From Anaerosacchariphilus polymeriproducens (GTDB taxonomy: Bacteria > Bacillota > Clostridia > Lachnospirales > Lachnospiraceae), in assembly GCF_003363435.1 (NCBI RefSeq), contig NZ_QRCT01000026.1, forward strand, positions 1 to 59,456: a DNA stretch of 59,456 nucleotides. Reading direction: 5' to 3'. The first letter of the stretch is position 1; each line of letters begins with the position of its first letter. This document shows, in pieces, positions 24,509-33,564 of the stretch. The position numbers were made by a program, and so were the translations under genes. The notes under the pieces were generated by a model. It worked only from the letters and a program-made list of their open reading frames with translations, had not been told where the DNA came from and made no database searches.

Positions 24509-24931
24509 TTAAGGTGTATACCTGCCTTTTGCAGTTATAGCCCTTAGAGATAAGCTTTGTATATACTTTGCTTCTAAATAATAATACTCACGTTCATGAG
24601 GTTTGATATAATAAGCAGAAAACTGCTTTTTATGTAATTCTCTGGATGATAATACTACTTGATCCGTATGGATATGTGGATAACTATATGAGACTGACTT
24701 TGCATAGATACAACCATCAACATTAAATGAAATAGGTGTTGCATAAAATACATATTCAAATTTATCACCACCAGCTTTCAGTGTCTTTTTTGACAATCGA
24801 TCTTCATTTTTCCCGTTGTATGTTAATCTTACTGTAAAATACTGTGTTTGAGCAGTAACTCCCAATCCTACCAAACAAGTTAATAACAATACTCCTAATA
24901 TCATTTTCTTAATTATTTTACGTTTTATCAT
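24509..24931 (-). CDS. small secreted protein at the head of the ABC operon
   Basis: A 140-aa protein with a signal peptide (basic 'MIKRKIIKKM', hydrophobic stretch to about residue 27, ending near VTAQ). The mature 110 residues are rich in Tyr, Ser, Lys and beta-prone and have one Cys. It is the first gene of the operon, 15 bp before the lipoprotein gene. Position and size resemble the small exported proteins (DUF2712 or lactococcin 972-like) that precede similar transporter operons, so a secreted peptide or bacteriocin-like product is possible. I do not recognise the sequence itself. Confidence 0.6.
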   Translation of the reverse strand: MIKRKIIKKMILGVLLLTCLVGLGVTAQTQYFTVRLTYNGKNEDRLSKKTLKAGGDKFEYVFYATPISFNVDGCIYAKSVSYSYPHIHTDQVVLSSRELHKKQFSAYYIKPHEREYYYLEAKYIQSLSLRAITAKGRYTP

Positions 24932-25051
24932 AATTTATGCCTCCTTTTATGTTTTATATTAAAATACTAACATTAAAAAACAAAAGAATTTTGAAATTAG
25001 TAAAAATTTATAAGATTATTGTTGAAATATAATTTAATAATTAAATAAAAA

Positions 25052-25083
25052 TAGAGTAATGTGCTTTTTTCCACATTACTCTA
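25052..25083 (-). terminator. terminator of the 5'-nucleotidase gene
   Basis: A perfect 12-bp stem (25052-25063 with 25072-25083), loop of eight, followed on the minus strand by ATTTTTATTT. It is 17 bp beyond the stop codon at 25101. Confidence 0.85.
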
Positions 25084-25100
25084 CAAAATACGTCAATTTA

Positions 25101-27056
25101 TTACTGAACTGTTTTTTTTCTTTTAATCTTTTTTACAATTCGCATTACAACAACTATAATTAAAGTTAGAATAACAACTATCAATACATAAACAACCACC
25201 GTAATATGATTCGGTTTCTGCAGTAAAGCTAGTATATTTTTACTATTATCAACTACTTTACGTTCTTGATTCCGATTGTAACGTTCAGGAATCTGTGAAA
25301 TCCCATCTTTTTGTTCAAATGACTTAAGATATTCAACGATAGCATACCACTCTTTTACTTCTGTTTTTTTTCCATCGGAATTATCATAAATAATTTGTGA
25401 TTCAAAATCTGTAATTGGGTTTCCATCCTTGGTCTTAGGTTGGATTTTAAGAAGTCCATGGGATTTCTCTCCCACTACCGACAGCATCTGTGCAGAATAC
25501 AGACCCGCAGCTACACGATAAAGCTTTTCATCCTCAATTTCCTGCGCCGTTCCTTCTTCATTCACTAAAATAGTTTTAATTACTTTATTAAAAATGAAGC
25601 GATTAGGATTAAAGGTGAAGTTCATGCCTGATAAGAACAATTGTGCTTCTTTCATAATAGGAGTGATGGAAGCATCGACTTCACAGACTGTCTTCAATTC
25701 TTTTCCTGTCAAATATACACTGATTAGTGGATAACCGGGCAAATTATCCGCACCCATTCCTAAAGAACTGACATTAAAGGCATCCCAAACTGTTATATCC
25801 CCTTGAAAAAAGGTTCCCCTTATTGTACCTGCCGGAACAATTGCAGCAGACACTGGAATATAATCTTTTCCCTCCGCCTTTTTCACTGCATATATGTAAG
25901 AATCACTAATGAAATTACCCAAAAGAGATTCTTGATGATGTTTTATTATATTCTTGGGCGAATCAAAATAAAAGGATGATTGTGCTAGTACTTCATCGCA
26001 TTTTAAGCGAAACTGATCAAAATACTTCTCCTGTACTATCTTCTTATAACTCTTAATACGGTCTGAAATCTTTTTATCTTCTTCCATTTTGTCATCAATT
26101 CCTCTTAAATCATAATGGTCCATCTTCCAATTTTTACTCTCTTTTTGAGAAAATTGTACGATTCCAAGATTTTTACCACTATCCTCACAAGAACCAATGA
26201 CTGTATCTCCAACCACAATAGGTTCCGACAACTTTGTATGTGTATGACCGCTGATAATCAAATTAATGTCCGGCACTTTTTTTGCAAGAATTTCGTCTTC
26301 CGATTTGGATGCATCTTTATCCGTTCCTGAATGAGATAAGCAAATAATAAAATCCACTTTTTCCTGTTCTTTTAAAATTTGCACTTTTTGCTTTGCATGT
26401 TTAATCGGATCTTTAAATTGTACTTCGGACATTGGAGCCATAGATGCTGAACCTTCACCCATTATCCCAAAAATGCCTACTCTTACACCATTTCTTTCCA
26501 ATACGGTGTATTCTTTGGCACCATATTCCTCCATTGCATGTTTCAGTTTCAACAATGTATCAGTAAGATTTCCTTGTTTATCTTTTGGATAACTGATATT
26601 AGATTGAACCAACTGTGGAAGTCTGCCTCCACTTTTCTTTGCTGCTTCTAGACTTTCTGCCAGTCCTGTTGCCCGATAATCAAATTCATGATTGCCCAAA
26701 GTAACAACATCATATCCCATCTCTCCCATAATACTAAGCTCAGGAGCATCTGATCTGAAAATCGTCTGAAATGGAGTTCCCATAGAAAAATCTCCGGCAT
26801 CTAAAAGCAATGCCTCCTCATCCAGTTTTTTCTGTTCTTTTATAGCTGTTTGCAATCTTGCAAAACCACCACATTTCTCTACCTCTCCATTCTTTTCTGT
26901 TTTTAATGGAAGAAAATTATCGTGCAAATCATGGGTAAATAAAATGGTTATCTTCTTGTCTTGCTGACCTGCTGATGATTTACTTACAGATATTGGAAAC
27001 AACACCAAGCCAATAACAATCAGGCAGCTCAAAAATAATTTAATATTTTTTTTCAT
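25101..27056 (-). CDS. cell-surface 5'-nucleotidase / metallophosphoesterase (UshA-like)
   Basis: A 651-aa extracellular enzyme. Residues 1-30 are a signal peptide. Residues 32-300 are a calcineurin-type metallophosphoesterase with 'LFTHDLHDNFLP', 'DAGDFSMGTP', 'TLGNHEFDYRA' and 'ISGHTHTKL' metal motifs. Residues 340-560 are the 5'-nucleotidase C-terminal domain with 'LGNFISDSYIYAV' and 'GADNLPGYPLISVYLTG'. A C-terminal membrane segment (about 620-643) followed by a Lys/Arg tail anchors it. It should release phosphate from nucleotides outside the cell for salvage. It lacks LPXTG. It follows tcdA by 22 bp and might be co-transcribed with it. Confidence 0.92.
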   Translation of the reverse strand: MKKNIKLFLSCLIVIGLVLFPISVSKSSAGQQDKKITILFTHDLHDNFLPLKTEKNGEVEKCGGFARLQTAIKEQKKLDEEALLLDAGDFSMGTPFQTIFRSDAPELSIMGEMGYDVVTLGNHEFDYRATGLAESLEAAKKSGGRLPQLVQSNISYPKDKQGNLTDTLLKLKHAMEEYGAKEYTVLERNGVRVGIFGIMGEGSASMAPMSEVQFKDPIKHAKQKVQILKEQEKVDFIICLSHSGTDKDASKSEDEILAKKVPDINLIISGHTHTKLSEPIVVGDTVIGSCEDSGKNLGIVQFSQKESKNWKMDHYDLRGIDDKMEEDKKISDRIKSYKKIVQEKYFDQFRLKCDEVLAQSSFYFDSPKNIIKHHQESLLGNFISDSYIYAVKKAEGKDYIPVSAAIVPAGTIRGTFFQGDITVWDAFNVSSLGMGADNLPGYPLISVYLTGKELKTVCEVDASITPIMKEAQLFLSGMNFTFNPNRFIFNKVIKTILVNEEGTAQEIEDEKLYRVAAGLYSAQMLSVVGEKSHGLLKIQPKTKDGNPITDFESQIIYDNSDGKKTEVKEWYAIVEYLKSFEQKDGISQIPERYNRNQERKVVDNSKNILALLQKPNHITVVVYVLIVVILTLIIVVVMRIVKKIKRKKTVQ

Positions 27057-27077
27057 ATTATTTTCCTTTCGACAACT

Positions 27078-27800
27078 CTATTTAAATCCAGTCAAATCTT
27101 TAATTACTTCACCTGAAATAATCAAACCTGCCACTGAAGGTACAAAAGCTGTACTTCCCGGTGTCTGGCGTCGGGCGGAACCTTCCGGGATCTCTAACTG
27201 TTTCAAGGGTTTTTGGGGAGTTTCTTTTGAATAGACTACCTTAAGCTTTTTTATTCCTCTACTTTTCAGTTCCTTACGCATTACTTTCGCTAAAGGACAT
27301 ACGGAAGTTTGATAAATATCAGTTACTTCAAACCTGGTGGGATCCAATTTATTTCCTGCTCCCATAGCGCTGATAATCGGTACATCTGCCTTCTCAGTCT
27401 CTAGTACAAGTTGGATCTTACCTGCCACAGTATCGATCGCATCTACTACATAAGAGTAAAGAGAAAAATCGAATTGATCAGCAGATTCCGGAAGGAAAAA
27501 CATTTTATGCACATAAACTTTTGCTTCCGGGTTTATATCTAAAATTCTTTCTTTCATTACATCTACCTTATATCTTCCAACTGTACTTGTTACTGCAACA
27601 ATCTGGCGGTTTATATTACTCAAAGCAACGATATCATTATCAATCAAGTCAAAAATACCAACTCCGCTTCTGGCCAAAGCTTCTACAACATGACCTCCTA
27701 CGCCTCCAATTCCAAATACTGCAACTCTGGCGCGGCTTAGTTTTCGTATTCCTTCTTCCCCTAATAAAATTTCCGTCCGCTCGAACCGATTATTTTCCAT
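27078..27800 (-). CDS. tcdA: tRNA threonylcarbamoyladenosine dehydratase
   Basis: A 240-aa E1-like enzyme that cyclises t6A37 of tRNA using ATP. The nucleotide site GIGGVGGHVVEALARSGVG is near residue 30, 'IDNDIVALSNINRQIVA' binds ATP/Mg, and 'VDAIDTVAGKI' and 'ISAMGAGNKLDP' are family marks. It ends with the conserved 'PSVAGLIISGEVIKDLTG' segment. It is the third gene after asnS and asnA in the same direction, but an 87-bp gap separates it from asnA. Length is normal. Confident assignment. Confidence 0.93.
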   Translation of the reverse strand: MENNRFERTEILLGEEGIRKLSRARVAVFGIGGVGGHVVEALARSGVGIFDLIDNDIVALSNINRQIVAVTSTVGRYKVDVMKERILDINPEAKVYVHKMFFLPESADQFDFSLYSYVVDAIDTVAGKIQLVLETEKADVPIISAMGAGNKLDPTRFEVTDIYQTSVCPLAKVMRKELKSRGIKKLKVVYSKETPQKPLKQLEIPEGSARRQTPGSTAFVPSVAGLIISGEVIKDLTGFK

Positions 27801-27887
27801 CGTTCTCTATTCCTCTCTATCTCTTCTTAAAAGTATTCAAATGTACGGAATGTCTGTCAATCATTTCTGACTAACAGACATTCATTT

Positions 27888-28898
27888 TTAGAGTAGAACT
27901 ACTCCTTTATCTTGTGCATAATCTAATACTTCTTGCGGCCATACAGAAGATTGTACTTCTCCGATATGCGCTTTTCTTAAATAAAACATACAAATTCTAG
28001 ATTGTCCAATTCCTCCACCAATGGTAAGGGGAAGTTTCCCTTCCAACAATGCTTTTTGAAACGGGAGCTGTGCTCTATCCATACATCCGCTCATCTCCAA
28101 CTGTTCCTTCAGCGTTTCCTCATCTACTCGAATTCCCATGGAAGACAGTTCTAATGCAATATCAAGAATTGGATAATAAACAATAATATCACCATTCAGA
28201 TTCCAGTCATCATAATCCGGTGCTCTTCCATCATGTTTTTCTCCGGACTTTAACGGACCGCCAATCTGTGTGATAAAAACTGCTCCATATTCTCTCGCAG
28301 CTTTATTTTCTCTTTCTTTTGGTGTAAGTTCCGGATATTTATCTTCCAATTCCTGAGATGATATAAATGTAATTTCTTCCGGCAGATATGTTTCGATGTA
28401 ATCGTACTTTTGAGAAATATATTTTTCCGTTACTCTTAATGCTTCATAAACACTTTTCACTGTTTCTTTTAATGTTTCAATATTTCTTTCTTGTTTTGAA
28501 ATTATTTTCTCCCAATCCCATTGATCTACAAAAATTGAATGTAGATTATCGGTATCTTCATCACGTCGGATCGCATTCATATCCGTATACAGGCCTTCGC
28601 CTTGATTGAATCCATATCGTCCCAAAGCATGACGTTTCCACTTTGCAAGGGAATGTACAATTTCAAACCTGGTTTCGTTCTGCTCTTTCACCCCGAAACT
28701 TACTGGTCTTTCCGTTCCATTTAAATTATCATTCAAACCACTTTCCGGTGTTACAAAAAGCGGTGCCGAAACTCTAGTCAAATTTAATTGTACTGCTAAT
28801 TCTCTTTCAAAAAAATCCTTTACCTGTTTAATCGCTACTTCTGTCTGTTTTATATCCAAAGCTGATTCGTAACCATCCGGAATCACTATATTTTCCAC
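27888..28898 (-). CDS. asnA: aspartate-ammonia ligase (asparagine synthetase A)
   Basis: A 336-aa AsnA that makes asparagine from aspartate, ammonia and ATP. It shows the class II synthetase-like core with 'RVSAPLFVTPESGLNDNLNGTERPV', 'WKRHALGRYGFNQGEGLYTDMNAIRRDED' and the C-terminal 'GGIGQSRICMFYLRK'. Length fits the family. It lies 24 bp after asnS in the same direction, so synthesis of asparagine and its tRNA charging are linked. No Asn T-box was seen upstream, so control is not obvious from sequence. Confidence 0.96.
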   Translation of the reverse strand: MENIVIPDGYESALDIKQTEVAIKQVKDFFERELAVQLNLTRVSAPLFVTPESGLNDNLNGTERPVSFGVKEQNETRFEIVHSLAKWKRHALGRYGFNQGEGLYTDMNAIRRDEDTDNLHSIFVDQWDWEKIISKQERNIETLKETVKSVYEALRVTEKYISQKYDYIETYLPEEITFISSQELEDKYPELTPKERENKAAREYGAVFITQIGGPLKSGEKHDGRAPDYDDWNLNGDIIVYYPILDIALELSSMGIRVDEETLKEQLEMSGCMDRAQLPFQKALLEGKLPLTIGGGIGQSRICMFYLRKAHIGEVQSSVWPQEVLDYAQDKGVVLL

Positions 28899-28922
28899 TT
28901 TTCGCTCTCCTTTGTTATACTA

Positions 28923-30314
28923 TTACAATTCACAATTGCCAACTGTTCTTGGAAATGGAACTACGTCACGGATATTCGACATTCCGGTAAGATACATCAC
29001 ACATCTTTCAAATCCCAATCCAAAACCTGCATGTCTGGTAGAACCATATTTTCTAAGATCCAGATAGAATCCATAATCCTCAACATTTAAACCTAATTCA
29101 TTCATACGGGAAATTAATTTATCATAGTCATCTTCTCTTTGACTTCCTCCTATGATCTCACCGATTCCAGGTACCAGACAATCCATAGCTGCTACGGTCT
29201 TATTATCTTCATTCATTTTCATATAAAAAGCTTTGATTTCTTTTGGATAATCCGTAACGAATACCGGCTTTTTAAACACTTCCTCGGTCAGGTATCTTTC
29301 ATGTTCTGTCTGTAAATCACAGCCCCAAGATACTTTATAATCAAATTTATTGTTATTTTTCTCCAGAATATCAATCGCTTCTGTATAAGTGACATGTCCA
29401 AATTCTGAATTTACGACTCCATTCAATCGTTCCATTAACCCTTTATCCACAAATTGATTAAAGAATTTCATTTCTTCCGGTGCATGTTCCATAACATAAG
29501 TAATAATATATTTGATCATACTTTCTGCCAAAATCATATTATCCTGTAAATCTGCAAAAGCAATTTCCGGTTCTATCATCCAGAATTCTGCCGCATGCCT
29601 GGTCGTATTGGAATTTTCTGCTCTAAAAGTCGGGCCGAACGTATAAATATTACGGAAAGCCTGTGCGTAGGTTTCCCCATTAAGCTGACCACTTACGGTA
29701 AGGTTGGTTTCTTTTCCAAAAAAGTCCTCACTATAATCGATCGTTCCGTCGGGATTCTTTGGCAGTTGAGCCATGTCCAGCGTAGTGACCCGAAACATCT
29801 CTCCTGCCCCTTCGCAATCGCTTCCTGTAATGATCGGAGTATGAACATATACAAAATCACGCTCTTGGAAAAACTTGTGTATCGCATATGCGATTAAAGA
29901 ACGTACACGAAATACGGCCTGAAATGTATTTGTTCTGGGTCTTAAATGTGCAATGCTTCTCAAATATTCAAAAGAATGTCTCTTTTTCTGCAGTGGATAA
30001 TCCCCTGTAGACTGACCCTCTATGAAAATTTCATCTGCTTGAATTTCAAAGGGCTGTTTTGCCTGTGGCGTCTCTACCAAAGTACCTTTTACAATAATCG
30101 CCGCACCTACATTTAATTTCACAATCTCAGAAAAATTATCCATTGTATCATGATAAACTACTTGAAGCGGTTCGAAATAAGTTCCATCATTCAGAACTAT
30201 GAATCCAAATGTTTTCGAATCCCTTATACTACGTAACCATCCTCCTACTTCAACCTTTTTGTCCATATATTTCTCACGATTTTTGTATAACTCTCTAATA
30301 CTGATTAACTCCAT
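28923..30314 (-). CDS. asnS: asparagine-tRNA ligase
   Basis: A 463-aa class IIb synthetase. Residues 15-105 form the OB-fold anticodon-binding domain ('[25 protein letters not shown]'). The catalytic domain has motif 2 ('[28 protein letters not shown]') and motif 3 ('[15 protein letters not shown]'), and ends in the family signature VVPFPRT. It joins Asn to tRNA(Asn). It sits between the lipoprotein foldase gene and asnA, with 27 and 24 bp gaps, consistent with one transcript. All motifs and the normal length are intact. Confidence 0.97.
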   Translation of the reverse strand: MELISIRELYKNREKYMDKKVEVGGWLRSIRDSKTFGFIVLNDGTYFEPLQVVYHDTMDNFSEIVKLNVGAAIIVKGTLVETPQAKQPFEIQADEIFIEGQSTGDYPLQKKRHSFEYLRSIAHLRPRTNTFQAVFRVRSLIAYAIHKFFQERDFVYVHTPIITGSDCEGAGEMFRVTTLDMAQLPKNPDGTIDYSEDFFGKETNLTVSGQLNGETYAQAFRNIYTFGPTFRAENSNTTRHAAEFWMIEPEIAFADLQDNMILAESMIKYIITYVMEHAPEEMKFFNQFVDKGLMERLNGVVNSEFGHVTYTEAIDILEKNNNKFDYKVSWGCDLQTEHERYLTEEVFKKPVFVTDYPKEIKAFYMKMNEDNKTVAAMDCLVPGIGEIIGGSQREDDYDKLISRMNELGLNVEDYGFYLDLRKYGSTRHAGFGLGFERCVMYLTGMSNIRDVVPFPRTVGNCEL

Positions 30315-30341
30315 TGTTCGACTCCTTTGTCAATTATTTAT

Positions 30342-31448
30342 TTACTTTTCTACTGCTTTTTCTGATACGAAATTCCATGTCTTTTGCAATTGGAATTCTT
30401 CTTTTATAGAATCTTTTCCATATTGTTTCTCAAAAACATCTACTGTGCTCTGCATTTGATTCGCATATTTTTCTACTTGTTCTTTATATTCTTTATCCGT
30501 TAATTCCAAACCTTCTTTTTTCGTAATAGCTTCTGTTATTAATAATAAATTCAATCTATCTTCCACTGAAGTTTTAACCTGCTTATTAAAGTCTTCTAAT
30601 GTCAGTCCTGCATAGTTTTGTGTAAGGAATTTTTCCAATTCCATTCCCTGACTTTTGGCCTGCTCTGTTACCTGCTTCTTAATATCACTGATTTTTGCTT
30701 CAAGCAATCCTTTTGGAAATTCTTTGACTTTAGAATTTTCAAGTACTTTTGTTTTCACCGCATCAATTCGATTGGTTTGTATTGTAGTCTTTTTTTGTTC
30801 TAAAAGTTCTGATTTCAATTGCTCCTTAAATTCATCAATTGTCATATCTTTATTTGTATAGGTTTTAATAAACTCTTTTGTCAGTTCTGGTATCTTCTCT
30901 TCACCTATATAATTTATTTTAACGTTAAAAACAACTTCTTTTCCTGCTAAATCTTTATTACCATATTCTTTCGGAAATGTTACTTTGATGCTTTTATCTT
31001 CTCCTACTTTCGCTCCGATTAATTGTTCTTCAAATCCCTCAATAAAGGTTCCGGAACCTATTTTTAAATTGGCACCTTTTTGTGTACCATTATCAAATGC
31101 CTTACCATCTAATAAGCCTTCATAATCAATATTTACAGTATCATCCTTTTCCACAACTTGTTTATCTGTCTTTACTGTTTCCGGATAAGATTGCAAGATA
31201 TTTTTAATTGCCGTATTTAAATCCTCATCGGTTACTTTTGCTTCTTCCTTAGCTACTTCGATTCCTTTGTAGTCTCCTAATTTTACATAATCATCTACAT
31301 TATATTTAATTTTCGAAGCTGCGCTTTCATCACTCGTCTGGTCTTCTGTTTGTGATTTCTCATCTTTGTTTTTTTTGGATCCACAGCCAAATGCTACAGC
31401 TGCCATAGTGATACATAATACACCCATTAATAATTTTTTCTTGAACAT
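30342..31448 (-). CDS. lipoprotein trigger-factor-like peptidyl-prolyl isomerase
   Basis: A 368-aa lipoprotein: signal peptide with lipobox AFGC (Cys22), then an acidic linker, a small 'DYKGIEVAKEEAKVTDEDL' segment and an FKBP-type isomerase core at about 95-185 ('VEKDDTVNIDYEGLLDGKAFDNGT', 'GFEEQLIGAKVGEDKSIKVTFPKEYGN'). The C-terminal 180 residues are the helical, Lys/Gln/Glu-rich trigger-factor C domain. Normal trigger factor is cytosolic with a ribosome-binding N-domain; here that domain is absent and replaced by a lipid anchor. It probably helps fold exported proteins outside the membrane, like PrsA. It is 27 bp upstream of asnS. Confidence 0.88.
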   Translation of the reverse strand: MFKKKLLMGVLCITMAAVAFGCGSKKNKDEKSQTEDQTSDESAASKIKYNVDDYVKLGDYKGIEVAKEEAKVTDEDLNTAIKNILQSYPETVKTDKQVVEKDDTVNIDYEGLLDGKAFDNGTQKGANLKIGSGTFIEGFEEQLIGAKVGEDKSIKVTFPKEYGNKDLAGKEVVFNVKINYIGEEKIPELTKEFIKTYTNKDMTIDEFKEQLKSELLEQKKTTIQTNRIDAVKTKVLENSKVKEFPKGLLEAKISDIKKQVTEQAKSQGMELEKFLTQNYAGLTLEDFNKQVKTSVEDRLNLLLITEAITKKEGLELTDKEYKEQVEKYANQMQSTVDVFEKQYGKDSIKEEFQLQKTWNFVSEKAVEK

Positions 31449-31603
31449 ATATTGTTTTCCTTTCTTTCTGTGGCTTTGTTATCGTTCCCCTTATTTTACG
31501 GGCCAATTCATATATTTTGTTTACTATGAGCACCGTACATAATACCATATCACATTATTTGGAAAATTTAAAGCACTTTTACCAATATTTAAGTTTCTTT
31601 CGT

Positions 31604-31632
31604 TTGCAATTTGCCAACAACAATGATACAAT
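31604..31632 (+). promoter_or_regulatory. promoter of the 157-aa membrane protein gene
   Basis: TTGCAA (31604-31609) and TACAAT (31627-31632) are 17 bp apart. An AAGGAGG ribosome site follows at about 31652-31657 and the ATG at 31670. Confidence 0.6.
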
Positions 31633-31669
31633 GGACAGGTATGAATTAGTTAAGGAGGATTGTATTATT

Positions 31670-32143
31670 ATGAATAGTACACTAATAACAGTATTGCTGA
31701 TTATTTTGGCTATTTTACTTATTGCAATTGTTGTTTTATATTTCCTTGGAAGAAGAGCACAGAAAAAACAAGCGGAACAACAAGAACAAATAGCTGCGGC
31801 TGCACAAAATGTTACTATGCTGATTATTGATAAAAAGCGGATGAAGCTTAAGGAGGCGGGACTTCCGTCTGTTGTTTATGAAAATACGCCCAAATTGTTA
31901 CGCCGTTCAAAATTACCTATTGTAAAAGCAAAAGTGGGACCAAAAGTCATGACTTTGATTTGTGAAGAATCAATATTTGAATCTATCCCAGTGAAAAAAG
32001 AAGTGAAAGCTGTTGTCAGCGGCCTTTATATCACAAGTGTTCGAGGTGTACGCGGACCTTTAGAAAAAGTAGACACCAAGAAAAAAGGCTGGTTGAAACG
32101 TACCCAGGAAAAGTTACAGAAAAAAGTGAATGCAAATAAATGA
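31670..32143 (+). CDS. membrane-anchored protein of unknown function
   Basis: A 157-aa protein. One N-terminal membrane segment (residues 4-27, 'LITVLLIILAILLIAIVVLYF') precedes a basic/Gln-rich turn and a soluble domain of about 110 residues that looks beta-rich ('TMLIIDKKRMKLKEAGLP', 'YITSVRGVRGPLEKV') and ends in a very basic tail. The ATG follows AAGGAGG, and an upstream in-frame start (31517) lacks any ribosome site. It is seen in many Lachnospiraceae, as far as I recall, without a known role. Convergent terminator with galU. Confidence 0.7.
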   Translation: MNSTLITVLLIILAILLIAIVVLYFLGRRAQKKQAEQQEQIAAAAQNVTMLIIDKKRMKLKEAGLPSVVYENTPKLLRRSKLPIVKAKVGPKVMTLICEESIFESIPVKKEVKAVVSGLYITSVRGVRGPLEKVDTKKKGWLKRTQEKLQKKVNANK

Positions 32144-32153
32144 TAAAATAGAT

Positions 32154-32196
32154 AGAACCATCCATTCAATTTACTTAAAACTGAATGGATGGTTCT
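32154..32196. terminator. bidirectional terminator before galU
   Basis: A long stem of about 14 bp (32155-32168 with 32183-32196) with U-rich bases on both sides, between the convergent membrane-protein gene and galU. Confidence 0.8.
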
Positions 32197-32209
32197 TTTC
32201 ATTTATTCT

Positions 32210-33100
32210 TTAATCATATTTCAACATTTCTTCCATATTATCATGAAGACGATTCAAATATTCCAGCATATCATCTTTTACTTCATCATTTCTCAGGGCA
32301 AATTCAATATTAGCTTCAATAAAACCGGATTTCGTTCCAACATCATAACGATGACCTTTAAAATTATAAGCATACATTGCTTCATCTAATGCCATACGTC
32401 TCAAAGCATCGGTTAATTGAATTTCTCCTCCTGCTCCTGCGTCCTGCGTTTGTAAATATTCAAAAATGGTAGGTGTGATTATGTATCTTCCTAATATAGC
32501 AACATTAGATGGTGCATCTTCTTTCTTAGGCTTTTCTACCAAATCCTTCACTTTGAATACTCTTTCTTCAATATGTTTACAGTCAACGATTCCATATTTG
32601 TCTACTGCATCATCCGCAACTGTCTGTACCCCTAAGACAGTCGTTTTATATTCATCGAATACTTCCATCATTTGTTGTAAACATGGTTTTTTGGAAACTA
32701 CGATATCATCTCCAAGTAAAACGGCAAATGGTTCATTACCAATAAACTGTTTTGCAGTCAAAATAGCATGTCCTAATCCTCTCGGTTCTTTTTGACGAAT
32801 ATAATGAATATTCGCTATATCGGAGATCTTTCTGACCATTTCTAATGTTTCCAGTTTGTTACTGCGTTCTAATTCTAACTCTAACTCGATGGAACGGTCA
32901 AAATGATCTTCAATCGAACGTTTATTACGCCCGGTCACAATAATAATATCTGTAATCCCAGATGCTACAGCTTCTTCAATAATATATTGAATCGTCGGTT
33001 TGTCAACAATCGCTAACATCTCCTTTGGCTGTGCCTTTGTTGCCGGTAAAAATCTTGTACCAAGTCCTGCTGCCGGAATAATCGCTTTTTTTACTCTCAT
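32210..33100 (-). CDS. galU: UTP-glucose-1-phosphate uridylyltransferase
   Basis: A 296-aa nucleotidyltransferase that makes UDP-glucose. The N-terminal loop AAGLGTRFLPATKA and PKEML bind UTP, 'VTGRNKRSIEDHFD', 'PRGLGHAI' and 'VLLGDDIV' are the family's core, and 'VEKPK' completes it. UDP-glucose feeds wall teichoic acids, glycolipids and exopolysaccharide, and is the donor for glycosyltransferases such as the one at 15475-16635. It is 13 bp downstream of a DUF1934 gene and about 460 bp after murI on the same strand. Length is standard. Confidence 0.96.
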   Translation of the reverse strand: MRVKKAIIPAAGLGTRFLPATKAQPKEMLAIVDKPTIQYIIEEAVASGITDIIIVTGRNKRSIEDHFDRSIELELELERSNKLETLEMVRKISDIANIHYIRQKEPRGLGHAILTAKQFIGNEPFAVLLGDDIVVSKKPCLQQMMEVFDEYKTTVLGVQTVADDAVDKYGIVDCKHIEERVFKVKDLVEKPKKEDAPSNVAILGRYIITPTIFEYLQTQDAGAGGEIQLTDALRRMALDEAMYAYNFKGHRYDVGTKSGFIEANIEFALRNDEVKDDMLEYLNRLHDNMEEMLKYD

Positions 33101-33113
33101 TAATTATCTCCTC

Positions 33114-33563
33114 CTATGCTTTTAATGAAAAATCTTTTGCGTCTTTTGATTTTATGTTCATTGTTATCTTGCAATCCGCCAAATGCTCATAATTAACCTC
33201 TAAAGCATAATTTACTACTACATCAATATTTTCTTTGGTTTCCTTCACGTCAACATTTCTGGCGGCAATTCCAACTAAAAGGCTTCCGAATGGCGTATCA
33301 TAATATGTAACGTTCTTTTTATTCTTTTCAAAAACCATATGCACGTTTGTGATGCCCTTTTTTGTAATATCTAAAGAATCTTCCCCAATTTTAATCATGT
33401 TTTTTGTAATGCCTTCGAAGCCTTCCAATACTTCTTCATAAAGAACATAATGCTTTCCATTCCTTTGATAGTAATCTCCTGCTGTAATCACTTCTATCTG
33501 CTCATCTTTATCATTGGATTCAAACTGTAAACCTGCAATGGCAATCAAAACTTCTTTTGTCAT
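33114..33563 (-). CDS. DUF1934 beta-barrel protein (YwiB-like)
   Basis: A 149-aa soluble protein with alternating beta strands ('KDEQIEVITAGDYYQRNGKHYVLYEE', 'TNVHMVFEKNKKNVTYYDTPFGSLLVGI', 'VVNYALEVNYEHLADCKITM'). This matches the DUF1934/YwiB family of calycin-like barrels in Firmicutes. The biological role is not known. It is one base from murI and 13 bp before galU, so it is in an operon with both. No motif suggests catalysis. Confidence 0.75.
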   Translation of the reverse strand: MTKEVLIAIAGLQFESNDKDEQIEVITAGDYYQRNGKHYVLYEEVLEGFEGITKNMIKIGEDSLDITKKGITNVHMVFEKNKKNVTYYDTPFGSLLVGIAARNVDVKETKENIDVVVNYALEVNYEHLADCKITMNIKSKDAKDFSLKA

Positions 33564-33564
33564 T

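Noticed and set aside
30315-31520. Asn-specific T-box before asnS
   Set aside because: Only 27 bp separate asnS from the lipoprotein foldase gene and no GGTGGNACC-like core lies upstream of that gene.
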